The notes below the pieces were generated by a model. The model had not been told where the DNA came from, searched no databases, and was given only the letters and a program-made list of their open reading frames with translations. Positions 6,301 to 10,333 of a DNA stretch of 10,333 nt are shown in pieces (the stretch's first letter is position 1; the number at the start of each line of letters is the position of its first letter). The stretch is from CAZWES01 sp964632395. Lineage in GTDB: Bacteria > Patescibacteriota > Gracilibacteria > Peribacterales > Peribacteraceae. The DNA is taken from assembly GCA_964632395.1 (NCBI GenBank), contig CAZWES010000031.1, forward strand, positions 1 to 10,333, written 5' to 3'. Both the position numbers and the translations under genes were made by a program.

Positions 6301-6463
6301 TGCTTGATCAGGAAGCAAATCTTCAATATGTTTGGCACGCGTCCAGCTCCAGATTAGTCTGGTTTTCCTCCAGATTAACTCTGTCTGGGCGATGATGGGG
6401 GACCATAGAGTCCCCGCGATAAAGCCCGTCGCCGCCGCTGGCGGCGGCGGGTGTTTTCTTTTG
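6301..6463 (+). other. Gene-free structured stretch with five successive hairpins
   Basis: The interval between the coiled-coil ORF and the next gene (6234-6501) holds the purL-tail repeat and then a run of hairpins. They are tgctt/aagca (6301-6317), ccaga/tctgg (6349-6362, followed by tttt), a second ccaga/tctgg (6370-6388), ggggac/gtcccc (6398-6415, enclosed by gggc 6387-6390 and gccc 6424-6427), and the GC-rich terminator-like hairpin at 6425-6450. No ORF here looks real. It could be a transcribed structured RNA or a pile-up of terminators and repeats; I do not recognise a known RNA family. Confidence 0.45.
6425..6463 (+). terminator. GC-rich hairpin followed by a T-rich run
   Basis: The left arm cgccgccgc (6430-6438) pairs with gcggcggcg (6441-6449). 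The outer cccg/ggg can join with a small bulge. The stem is followed by tgttttcttttg. The position after the purL and coiled-coil transcripts fits a Rho-independent terminator on the plus strand. Confidence 0.6.
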
Positions 6464-6488
6464 CATGAATATGGATAAGTGCTACCAT
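6461..6488 (+). promoter_or_regulatory. Weak promoter candidate for the DUF11-like gene
   Basis: TTGCAT (6461-6466), a 16-bp spacer, then TACCAT (6483-6488, 4 of 6 to the -10 consensus), 13 nt before the GTG start. The intervening cccctcctccc resembles the pyrimidine-rich spacers before the lgt and coiled-coil starts. Confidence 0.35.
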
Positions 6489-6501
6489 TCCCCTCCTCCC
6501 T

Positions 6502-7101
6502 GTGATCCTCCGCCCCGCCCTGATCGGCATTGCACTTTCTGCCATTGTTGTGATGCTGCTCATAATGCCTAAGAAGATGAGTGAGCCTTCGCTTGATGAT
6601 TTGCCGCCGAGGCTTTTCCCGATGTTCCAAGAAAAGGAAGAAGATGCATTTGTTGCACCAACACCTCTCATCGAGCTTTCCAAAACCCCAACCGAGCTGG
6701 AGGTATCGCCGGGGAACACAATCCCATTCAGCATCACATTAAAAAATATAAGCGGGAAGAGATTAAAGAATCTAACTCTTGAAGAAAGATTCGATTCTAC
6801 GAGGCTGACAATTTTAGATTCTGCTGCGGGGAGCCTGACTGCAAACCGTCTTGCATGGCAGATACCGTTGCTTCTGCCTGATCAATACTGGAACGTTCGC
6901 TACACGGCACAGGTTTCAGAGGATTCCTCTCCAATCCCTTTGCAAACCACAGCGTACGTCTTTGGTGAAGATCTTAAGAATATGACGAGCGGATCGCGGA
7001 TGCTCTCGGCGAATTTGGCGATTATCAAGTTACCTGAAGCGGGGGTGGAGCTTGGGCCTGTTATGCGTTTCCTGACAAAGTTACTAGTTTCTAGTTATTA
7101 G
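6502..7101 (+). CDS. Membrane-anchored DUF11-like surface protein, C-terminus probably truncated
   Basis: A 199-residue protein with a hydrophobic N-terminus (residues 5-22, ALIGIALSAIVVMLLIMP) acting as signal anchor. A short linker follows, then an Ig-like beta domain of the DUF11/conserved-repeat type at about residues 60-140 (SPGNTIPFSITLKNISGKRL, DSTRLTILDSAAG, LLPDQYWNVRYTAQV). The domain should face the outside of the membrane, probably as a cell-surface or envelope protein. The C-terminus has LPEAG (177-181), reminiscent of a sorting motif, but no membrane helix and basic tail follow. The last codons LLVSSY and the TAG stop are encoded by the left repeat of the next element. I infer that insertion of the four-helix-bundle element cut off the original tail. 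The start is GTG 6502 with a weak upstream promoter and no Shine-Dalgarno sequence. Confidence 0.75.
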   Translation: MILRPALIGIALSAIVVMLLIMPKKMSEPSLDDLPPRLFPMFQEKEEDAFVAPTPLIELSKTPTELEVSPGNTIPFSITLKNISGKRLKNLTLEERFDSTRLTILDSAAGSLTANRLAWQIPLLLPDQYWNVRYTAQVSEDSSPIPLQTTAYVFGEDLKNMTSGSRMLSANLAIIKLPEAGVELGPVMRFLTKLLVSSY

Positions 7102-7110
7102 TTTTTAGTT
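7092..7110 (+). repeat. Left 19-bp inverted repeat of the four-helix-bundle element
   Basis: The sequence tagttattagtttttagtt is the exact reverse complement of 7528-7546. It contains a stop in each of its three forward frames and provides the TAG stop (7099-7101) of the upstream surface-protein gene. A degenerate copy of the same motif (tagtttctag) precedes it. Confidence 0.85.
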
Positions 7111-7117
7111 CAAGAAA

Positions 7118-7540
7118 ATGCCCACATTTAAATCATTTGAAGAAATTGATGCGTGGCAAAGAGGGAGAAAGCTGACTCAGCGCTCGAGAGCGATAACTAA
7201 GAGAGTGAATGTTCGCAGAGATTTTTCCTGGATTGATCAGGTTATGAGCGCATCCAGGTCAGTTACTGCAAACATTGCCGAAGGATTCGAGTCTCTCACA
7301 AACCCCGAATTCATTACATTTCTGGGCTATGCAAAAAGATCCTGCGGAGAAGTACGTTCTCATCTCTATGATGCAATGGATGAAGAATATATTACAAGAG
7401 ACGAATTTAATGAACTATCTAAGGAAACTAGGGAAATTTGCAAAATGATCGCAGGTCTAATTCACTACTTGCAAAATCTCAAGCAAAAACAGAAGAGAAC
7501 ACTAAAAAACCAGCAACCCCAACTAATAACTAAAAACTAA
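7118..7540 (+). CDS. Four-helix bundle protein (S23/IVP family)
   Basis: This is a second homologue of the 23S rRNA intervening-sequence protein, from a subgroup unlike the copy at 3167. Family hallmarks are FKSFEEIDAWQRGRKLT (helix 1), SRSVTANIAEGFES (46-59, helix 2 with its N-A-E-G turn), FITFLGYAKRSCGEVRSHLYDAMDEEYI (65-92) and a fourth helix ELSKETREICKMIAGLIHYLQNLK (99-122). The 140 residues are longer than the usual 115-125, because the tail NQQPQLITKN is written partly by the right inverted repeat, which also holds the TAA stop. Function is unknown; related Avd proteins serve as accessory factors of diversity-generating retroelements, but no reverse transcriptase is present here. The gene converges on grpE and fills the gap between two resident genes. 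No Shine-Dalgarno sequence is visible before the ATG. Confidence 0.9.
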   Translation: MPTFKSFEEIDAWQRGRKLTQRSRAITKRVNVRRDFSWIDQVMSASRSVTANIAEGFESLTNPEFITFLGYAKRSCGEVRSHLYDAMDEEYITRDEFNELSKETREICKMIAGLIHYLQNLKQKQKRTLKNQQPQLITKN

Positions 7541-7546
7541 TAACTA
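7528..7546 (-). repeat. Right 19-bp inverted repeat of the four-helix-bundle element
   Basis: The sequence aactaaaaactaataacta is the exact reverse complement of 7092-7110. It contains the TAA stop of the four-helix gene (7538-7540) and ends one base before the grpE stop codon (7548-7550). An extra aactaat at 7521-7527 shows internal repetition. Confidence 0.85.
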
Positions 7547-7547
7547 A

Positions 7548-8024
7548 TCAACTTCCCACGCCTACTTGCACCTTCGCCGGCCTCAAAACCTTTCCCTGCA
7601 TTTCGAATCCTTCTTGATGAACACCCACAATAACATCCTTCTCACCCTCTCCCGTATTAACAATCTCATGCAGTTCCGGATTAACTTTTTCACCAAGTGA
7701 TTTAATCATCGTTACACCAAAATCTGAGAGAACCTTATCCAGCTTTGCAAGAATTTGACCGAATCCGTCCTGCGCTTCTCCTTCATGACCTGCGGCAAGT
7801 GCAAGATCATCACGCACGGGCAAAAGACTCATGACGATTGGCACAGCAGCAAATTTCCTCAATTCATCACCTTCACGATTTTGACGATCCTTGAAGTTCT
7901 GGAGATCGGCTTGTGCACGTGCTGCAACATCTGTGAGTTTTGCAAGCTGTTCCTCAAGATCGTTGACAACTGCATCATCTTGTGAGGATTGCTTTTTACC
8001 GTGGCTGGATGGCTTCTTTTGCAT
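7548..8024 (-). CDS. grpE: Nucleotide exchange factor GrpE
   Basis: GrpE is the cytosolic co-chaperone that releases ADP from DnaK during protein folding. The 158-residue protein has a charged, disordered N-terminus, a long helix of about residues 21-60 (DLEEQLAKLTDVAARAQADLQNFKDRQNRE) that makes the dimer stalk, and the four-helix region with VMSLLPVRDDLALA (64-77). The C-terminal beta-wing signature is NPELHEIVNTGEGE (115-128), GVHQEGFEMQGKVLRPAKVQV. The open frame extends to 8144, but the extra 40 residues would run through a promoter and a terminator hairpin, so the ATG at 8024 is preferred. A good promoter 6 nt upstream implies a leaderless mRNA. No CIRCE operator is seen. dnaK, dnaJ and hrcA are not adjacent. 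Confidence 0.93.
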   Translation of the reverse strand: MQKKPSSHGKKQSSQDDAVVNDLEEQLAKLTDVAARAQADLQNFKDRQNREGDELRKFAAVPIVMSLLPVRDDLALAAGHEGEAQDGFGQILAKLDKVLSDFGVTMIKSLGEKVNPELHEIVNTGEGEKDVIVGVHQEGFEMQGKVLRPAKVQVGVGS

Positions 8025-8030
8025 AACGTA

Positions 8031-8059
8031 ATGATAAATGTTGAGATACTTCTTGTCAC
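8031..8059 (-). promoter_or_regulatory. grpE promoter, probable leaderless start
   Basis: On the minus strand GTGACA (8054-8059, 5 of 6 to -35 consensus), a 17-bp spacer and TATCAT (8031-8036, 5 of 6 to -10 consensus) lie just 6 nt before the grpE ATG. The spacing places the transcription start at or next to the start codon. Confidence 0.7.
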
Positions 8060-8120
8060 TGAGTAATGCTAGATTTACAGTCTGATGTGCTTTTGTCTGT
8101 CTACCCCCAGACGAAAGCAT

Positions 8121-8155
8121 CCCGGCAGCACTCTCACCGACCATGTGCTGCCGGG
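8121..8155 (-). terminator. Strong hairpin between the DHH gene and grpE
   Basis: An 11-bp perfect stem (cccggcagcac at 8121-8131 with gtgctgccggg at 8145-8155) and a 13-nt loop lie 7 nt past the stop of the minus-strand DHH gene. On the minus strand the stem is followed by atgctttcg, only a short T run; on the plus strand by gcctttt. It probably terminates the DHH transcript, and a fresh promoter for grpE lies downstream. Confidence 0.6.
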
Positions 8156-8162
8156 GCCTTTT

Positions 8163-9425
8163 CTATTCCGCCAACTCCTTAATTACATCAATCACGTCCT
8201 CATCATCTTTCTTCGGCTCCTCTGATATCTTTTCTACAATGCCCTGATCCTTCTTTTGCAGTTCAGGAGATGAAGACTCTCCTTTTAGCTCCCTCACAAC
8301 CTTCTGCACACACTCCAGTACTGCCATCTGGAAATTCCCATAGTCTTTCATCCTGAACCCCGCAGCACGCGCATGGCCACCACCATCAAAAAGCTTTCCG
8401 GAGAGCACACTCACATCAACAGCTTCCGAGGATCGCATGCTTGCTTTAAGCCCACCTTCTTCAATCTCTGTGAATAAGATGTAAACATCGGCTTCCGGAA
8501 TCGTCGTCAAAAGCTCATCAATAATTCCATGTGTTTCTTTACTTGTTGCTTCCATCTCCGCAAGATCATCGCGGCTGATCGAGGACCAGACGATTCTATC
8601 CCGCGCATTTACCTGAACATTATTCAACGCCCGTCCCCAAATCTTCAAAGTCGAGAGCGGCTTAGTCTTGTAGATGAAGCGGATAATCTCCTGCTGACGC
8701 GCTCCGAGATCCAAAAGCTCCGCAGCAACCTCAAGCGATCTTGGTGTGGTGTTAGGATTCTGGAAGCTCCTCGTATCGGTAATCAAACCCGTGAGGAGAA
8801 GTGTTGCAATATCCGGATTCATCTTCTCCTTCCACGCGGGATCGTGAATAAACCACTCGTAGAGAATCTCCGTAGCACTTGCTGCACTGTGATTGATGAG
8901 TTTTGCAGCTCCGAATCCGGTGTTGCTTACGTGATGATCGACGTTAAGAATCGGCACGCGCTGGAAGAATTTTTCGTGATCCTCAAAAAGCGATCCAAGG
9001 AGTTTAAGCTCTGCGGAATCCACCACAATAATTCCATCAAACGGGAATGCGCCCTCCTCGAATGAAACATCTTTTCTCTCGAGTGCTCCCTTCTTTGGAG
9101 TAACGATGATATTTACTTTGTGATCTTCAACTGCGTAGCGCAGCTTATCAACTTCCATGCCCTTGCTCACATCCAGCGTGATGATGAAGTCCTGCGATGC
9201 GCTTAGCTCCTCTTCCAACTTATCAAATCCCGGTAGGAACTCGAGTGATTCGGGTAATGTGTCCGGACATATCACCGTGCAATCTTTGCCGAGAGCAGAG
9301 AAGAACATGTGGCAGGCGAGTGCCGCCGAGAGCCCGTCCGGATCCACATTGGCATGCGGGACTATCAGGATTTTCTTCCTTTCCTCTATGAATGCCTTGG
9401 CTTTCTGGTGCTCTGTTTCGGACAT
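8163..9425 (-). CDS. DHH/DHHA1 family phosphoesterase (NrnA-like)
   Basis: A 420-residue protein related to NrnA, the cytosolic nanoRNase/pAp phosphatase that degrades short oligonucleotides. Metal-binding motifs in order: VPHANVDPDGLSAAL (22-35, motif I with DxD), IIVVDSAEL (132-140, motif II Asp), NVDHHVSNTGFG (161-172, the DHH triad), and TGLITDTRSFQ (212-222, motif IV Asp). The DHHA1 domain ends in KASMRSSEAVDVSVLSGKLF followed by GGGHARAAGF (348-357), the substrate-binding signature. It is longer than the usual 310-340 residues, owing to extra sequence of about 40 residues before motif II (about 90-130) and an acidic C-terminal tail (about 383-420). The start at 9425 is chosen because the longer frame begins with a TTG that touches the -10 box. 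It could also be a c-di-AMP/pGpG-type phosphodiesterase relative. Confidence 0.9.
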   Translation of the reverse strand: MSETEHQKAKAFIEERKKILIVPHANVDPDGLSAALACHMFFSALGKDCTVICPDTLPESLEFLPGFDKLEEELSASQDFIITLDVSKGMEVDKLRYAVEDHKVNIIVTPKKGALERKDVSFEEGAFPFDGIIVVDSAELKLLGSLFEDHEKFFQRVPILNVDHHVSNTGFGAAKLINHSAASATEILYEWFIHDPAWKEKMNPDIATLLLTGLITDTRSFQNPNTTPRSLEVAAELLDLGARQQEIIRFIYKTKPLSTLKIWGRALNNVQVNARDRIVWSSISRDDLAEMEATSKETHGIIDELLTTIPEADVYILFTEIEEGGLKASMRSSEAVDVSVLSGKLFDGGGHARAAGFRMKDYGNFQMAVLECVQKVVRELKGESSSPELQKKDQGIVEKISEEPKKDDEDVIDVIKELAE

Positions 9426-9449
9426 ATGGGTATTTAAAGCAATCGTTAT

Positions 9450-9478
9450 ATTATACAATAATTATAGATAGAGGTCAA
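9450..9478 (-). promoter_or_regulatory. Near-consensus sigma-70 promoter of the DHH gene
   Basis: On the minus strand TTGACC (9473-9478) is followed by a 17-bp spacer and a perfect TATAAT (9450-9455). The ATG lies 24 nt further on, giving a leader of roughly 18 nt with no obvious Shine-Dalgarno sequence. This is the best promoter in the window. Confidence 0.85.
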
Positions 9479-9530
9479 TCCTTCTTAACAAGGGGTTGAT
9501 TGTATGTGTTTTGGGGATGGATAGCTAGTG

Positions 9531-9546
9531 GATAATCCGGTACACT
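9531..9546 (+). promoter_or_regulatory. -10 candidates for the pilin-like gene
   Basis: GATAAT (9531-9536, 5 of 6 to consensus) and TACACT (9541-9546) lie 22 and 12 nt before the ATG at 9559. No convincing -35 is found at 17 bp from either. The region is divergent from the DHH promoter. Confidence 0.35.
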
Positions 9547-9558
9547 GTTAAGAAATAT

Positions 9559-9912
9559 ATGAGATGCATCCGAAACCATCTCACGGCAGTCATCAGACTC
9601 TGTGCGATCGCAACAGGTATGCTCGTGCCGCTCTCCGCGTACGCCTTCCAGATGAACCCATGCTGGGCAGGGGTTGCCTGCATTAATCCTGCAACTCTTT
9701 TTGTAAAATTCAATGATGCGTTCTTTTTTGCAGGAGGTTTGATTGCCCTAACAATTTTCCTGGTTGGAGCATTTATGATGGTGATATCCGCGGGGCAGGA
9801 CACAATGTTGCAGGCGGGAAAACGTGCCATGAAAGGATCGCTCATCGGGCTTGCATTGATTGCAGGGTCGTATGGAATTTATAGAACGGTGGTGTGGTGG
9901 TTGTATCCGTAG
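9559..9912 (+). CDS. TrbC/VirB2-like pilin subunit, small secreted two-TM protein
   Basis: A 117-residue protein. The N-terminus is a signal peptide with a basic n-region (MRCIRNHLTAVIR), a hydrophobic core (LCAIATGMLVPL) and a probable signal peptidase I site after SAYA (residue 29). The mature part has a short loop with two cysteines (35 and 41), TM1 at about 57-78, then the turn SAGQDTMLQAGKRAMKG, and TM2 at about 93-115 (LIGLALIAGSYGIYRTVVWW). This signal-TM-SAGx...KA-TM layout is that of TrbC/VirB2-type pilins and the small pilin-like proteins common in Patescibacteria, where they are placed in envelope or type IV secretion-like machines. No partner genes are in the window, so the system is not identified. 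It starts at an ATG with no Shine-Dalgarno sequence and ends one base before the convergent tRNA-Ile CCA end. Confidence 0.7.
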   Translation: MRCIRNHLTAVIRLCAIATGMLVPLSAYAFQMNPCWAGVACINPATLFVKFNDAFFFAGGLIALTIFLVGAFMMVISAGQDTMLQAGKRAMKGSLIGLALIAGSYGIYRTVVWWLYP

Positions 9913-9913
9913 A

Positions 9914-9990
9914 TGGTGGGCGATGGAGGACTTGAACCTCCGACCTCGACATTATCAGTGTCGCGCTCTAACCAGCTGAGCTAATCGCCC
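9914..9990 (-). tRNA. tRNA-Ile (anticodon GAT), CCA encoded
   Basis: On the minus strand a complete cloverleaf is readable. The acceptor stem is GGGCGAT paired with ATCGCCC, followed by discriminator A and an encoded CCA. The D-arm is GCTC-AGCTGGTTA-GAGC. The anticodon arm is CGACA-CTGATAA-TGTCG with anticodon GAT, the variable loop is AGGTC, and the T-arm is GGAGG-TTCAAGT-CCTCC. All stems pair without mismatch. The tRNA starts 17 nt after the stop of the GIY-YIG gene. Its 5' half is duplicated at the right edge of the window. Confidence 0.97.
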
Positions 9991-9999
9991 CGATAAAAT

Positions 10000-10005
10000 G
10001 TTATA
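10000..10005 (-). promoter_or_regulatory. Possible -10 box for tRNA-Ile
   Basis: TATAAC on the minus strand (5 of 6 to consensus) lies 9 nt before the tRNA 5' end, a spacing that fits a -10 box. No good -35 is visible. If real, the tRNA has its own promoter inside the short gap after the GIY-YIG gene; otherwise it depends on read-through from upstream. Confidence 0.35.
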
Positions 10006-10007
10006 GA

Positions 10008-10241
10008 TCAACGCAATGACTTACGGAAACGTCTTCCAGCAGCTGACTTAAGATACTTCTCTCTCTTCCTCGCTTCAAGTCTGTTTGGAAGTTCTTCTGT
10101 ATATGCCAAAGACCAAGGCCTTTTGCTTCTTGTGGACATTACCTTACCAGAATTGTGTGTTCTAAGTCTTGCAACAGGATCTGCTGACATACCAACATAT
10201 TCAGAATTGTCTACAGAACTGCGTATTACATACACAAACAT
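10008..10241 (-). CDS. Single-domain GIY-YIG nuclease
   Basis: A 77-residue protein made of one GIY-YIG endonuclease domain of the YhbQ/UvrC-N type. The motifs are FVYVIRS (the GIY strand, here YVI), EYVGMSADPVARLRTHN (the YIG strand, here YVG, with the catalytic-type Arg in ARLRTHN), TRSKRPWSLAYTEEL, and RLEARKREKYLKSAAGRRF, which carries the metal-binding Glu. It has no extra DNA-binding domain. Such one-domain proteins are common in Patescibacteria; their substrate is unknown, and DNA repair or processing or a homing-like role are possibilities. The gene lies between the intact tRNA-Ile and a broken second copy of its 5' half, so it looks inserted at the tRNA gene. The start is the ATG at 10241; a weak GATACT lies 8 nt upstream. 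Confidence 0.9.
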   Translation of the reverse strand: MFVYVIRSSVDNSEYVGMSADPVARLRTHNSGKVMSTRSKRPWSLAYTEELPNRLEARKREKYLKSAAGRRFRKSLR

Positions 10242-10261
10242 GCATTGATAGTATCATTTTT

Positions 10262-10333
10262 CATTATCAGTGTGGCGCTCCCCGCCCGACCGAACGATGT
10301 TCGGTCGTTCGGGCGGGTAACCAGCTGAGCTAA
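10262..10333 (-). pseudogene. tRNA-Ile 5'-half remnant split by a palindrome, continues past the window
   Basis: Bases 10262-10280 match 9950-9968 of the intact tRNA at 18 of 19 positions, and 10318-10333 match 9969-9984 exactly, with a 37-nt insertion between. On the minus strand the remnant runs from the D-arm to the anticodon loop (CTGATAATG) and then passes into unrelated sequence, so the anticodon stem and T-arm are missing. The insertion sits between the D-loop and the 3' side of the D-stem. It cannot fold as a tRNA. Confidence 0.85.
10281..10317. repeat. 37-nt GC-rich palindromic element inside the tRNA remnant
   Basis: The inner 9-bp perfect stem is cgaccgaac/gttcggtcg with a gat loop (10287-10307). 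The outer cccgcc/ggcggg arms pair with a small bulge. It replaces no tRNA base: the flanking tRNA sequence resumes exactly on both sides. It looks like a REP-type mobile palindrome. Confidence 0.75.

Noticed and set aside
6386..6427. Possible fluoride (crcB) riboswitch, because of gggcgatga followed by a later ataaa
   Set aside because: The first stem does not close as in the motif, the downstream pseudoknot partner and ctac signature are absent, and the next gene is not a fluoride exporter.
6256..6737. Minus-strand frames across the hairpin region and the DUF11-like gene
   Set aside because: Low-complexity arginine/histidine-rich products of the GC-rich repeats, with no family resemblance.
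8041..8080. CIRCE heat-shock operator upstream of grpE (gagtaatgctaga looks partly similar)
   Set aside because: The half-site is broken by two extra bases and the matching inverted half is missing.
8025..8144. Longer GrpE reading frame starting at 8144
   Set aside because: It would begin in the loop of a terminator hairpin and run through the grpE promoter; the extra residues do not resemble GrpE.
9426..9458. TTG start giving the DHH protein eleven extra residues
   Set aside because: It directly adjoins the -10 box of a near-consensus promoter and would lie upstream of the transcription start.
10262..10333. Intron-containing second tRNA-Ile
   Set aside because: Sequence after the anticodon loop is not tRNA-like and the anticodon stem cannot pair, so the 37-nt insert is not an intron of a working tRNA.
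1..10333. CRISPR array, transposase, integrase or reverse transcriptase
   Set aside because: No regularly spaced repeat array and no protein with such motifs is present; the IVP genes are not accompanied by a diversity-generating retroelement.

Overview
The window looks like a chromosomal piece of a Candidate Phyla Radiation (Patescibacteria) bacterium, possibly of the Peregrinibacteria/Peribacteria group. The phylum-level guess is an inference. It rests on several -10 boxes only 6-13 nt from a start codon with no Shine-Dalgarno sequence, a small TrbC/VirB2-like pilin subunit, a DUF11-type surface protein, and a one-domain GIY-YIG nuclease and four-helix-bundle (S23/IVP) genes scattered among housekeeping genes. 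TGA is used as a stop and is absent inside the long genes, so the standard code applies.

Layout, left to right. (1) The 3' part of an acidic, linker-rich protein of unknown function, open at the left edge. (2) A BRO-N/antirepressor-like gene. (3) lgt, prolipoprotein diacylglyceryl transferase. (4) A small four-helix-bundle gene whose last helix is out of frame. (5) purL, the FGAM synthase catalytic subunit. (6) A small coiled-coil ORF. (7) A 268-nt gene-free stretch with five hairpins. (8) A membrane-anchored DUF11-like protein. (9) A second four-helix-bundle gene between 19-bp inverted repeats. On the minus strand follow (10) grpE and (11) a DHH/DHHA1 phosphoesterase. Then come (12) a pilin-like two-TM protein on plus, (13) tRNA-Ile(GAT) on minus, (14) a GIY-YIG nuclease gene on minus, and (15) a broken copy of the tRNA-Ile 5' half at the right edge.

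The resident genes (lgt, purL, grpE, nrnA-like, tRNA-Ile) are ordinary core functions in lipoprotein maturation, purine synthesis, protein folding, nucleotide/RNA turnover and translation. They do not form one pathway. Between them sit small accessory genes.

The most striking signal is how three accessory genes are framed. Each lies between a resident gene and a duplicated edge of that same gene. The lgt 5' end (42 bp, 40 identical) is repeated upstream of the bro gene. The purL 3' end (59 bp, 58 identical) is repeated downstream of the coiled-coil ORF. The tRNA-Ile 5' half is repeated on the far side of the GIY-YIG gene. The two four-helix-bundle genes are instead bounded by AT-rich repeats that supply the stop codons of neighbouring genes. 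Two GC-rich palindromes resembling REP elements are inserted, one inside the purL coding sequence and one inside the broken tRNA copy. Together this looks like a chromosome shaped by small single-gene insertions that left each resident gene with one complete copy.
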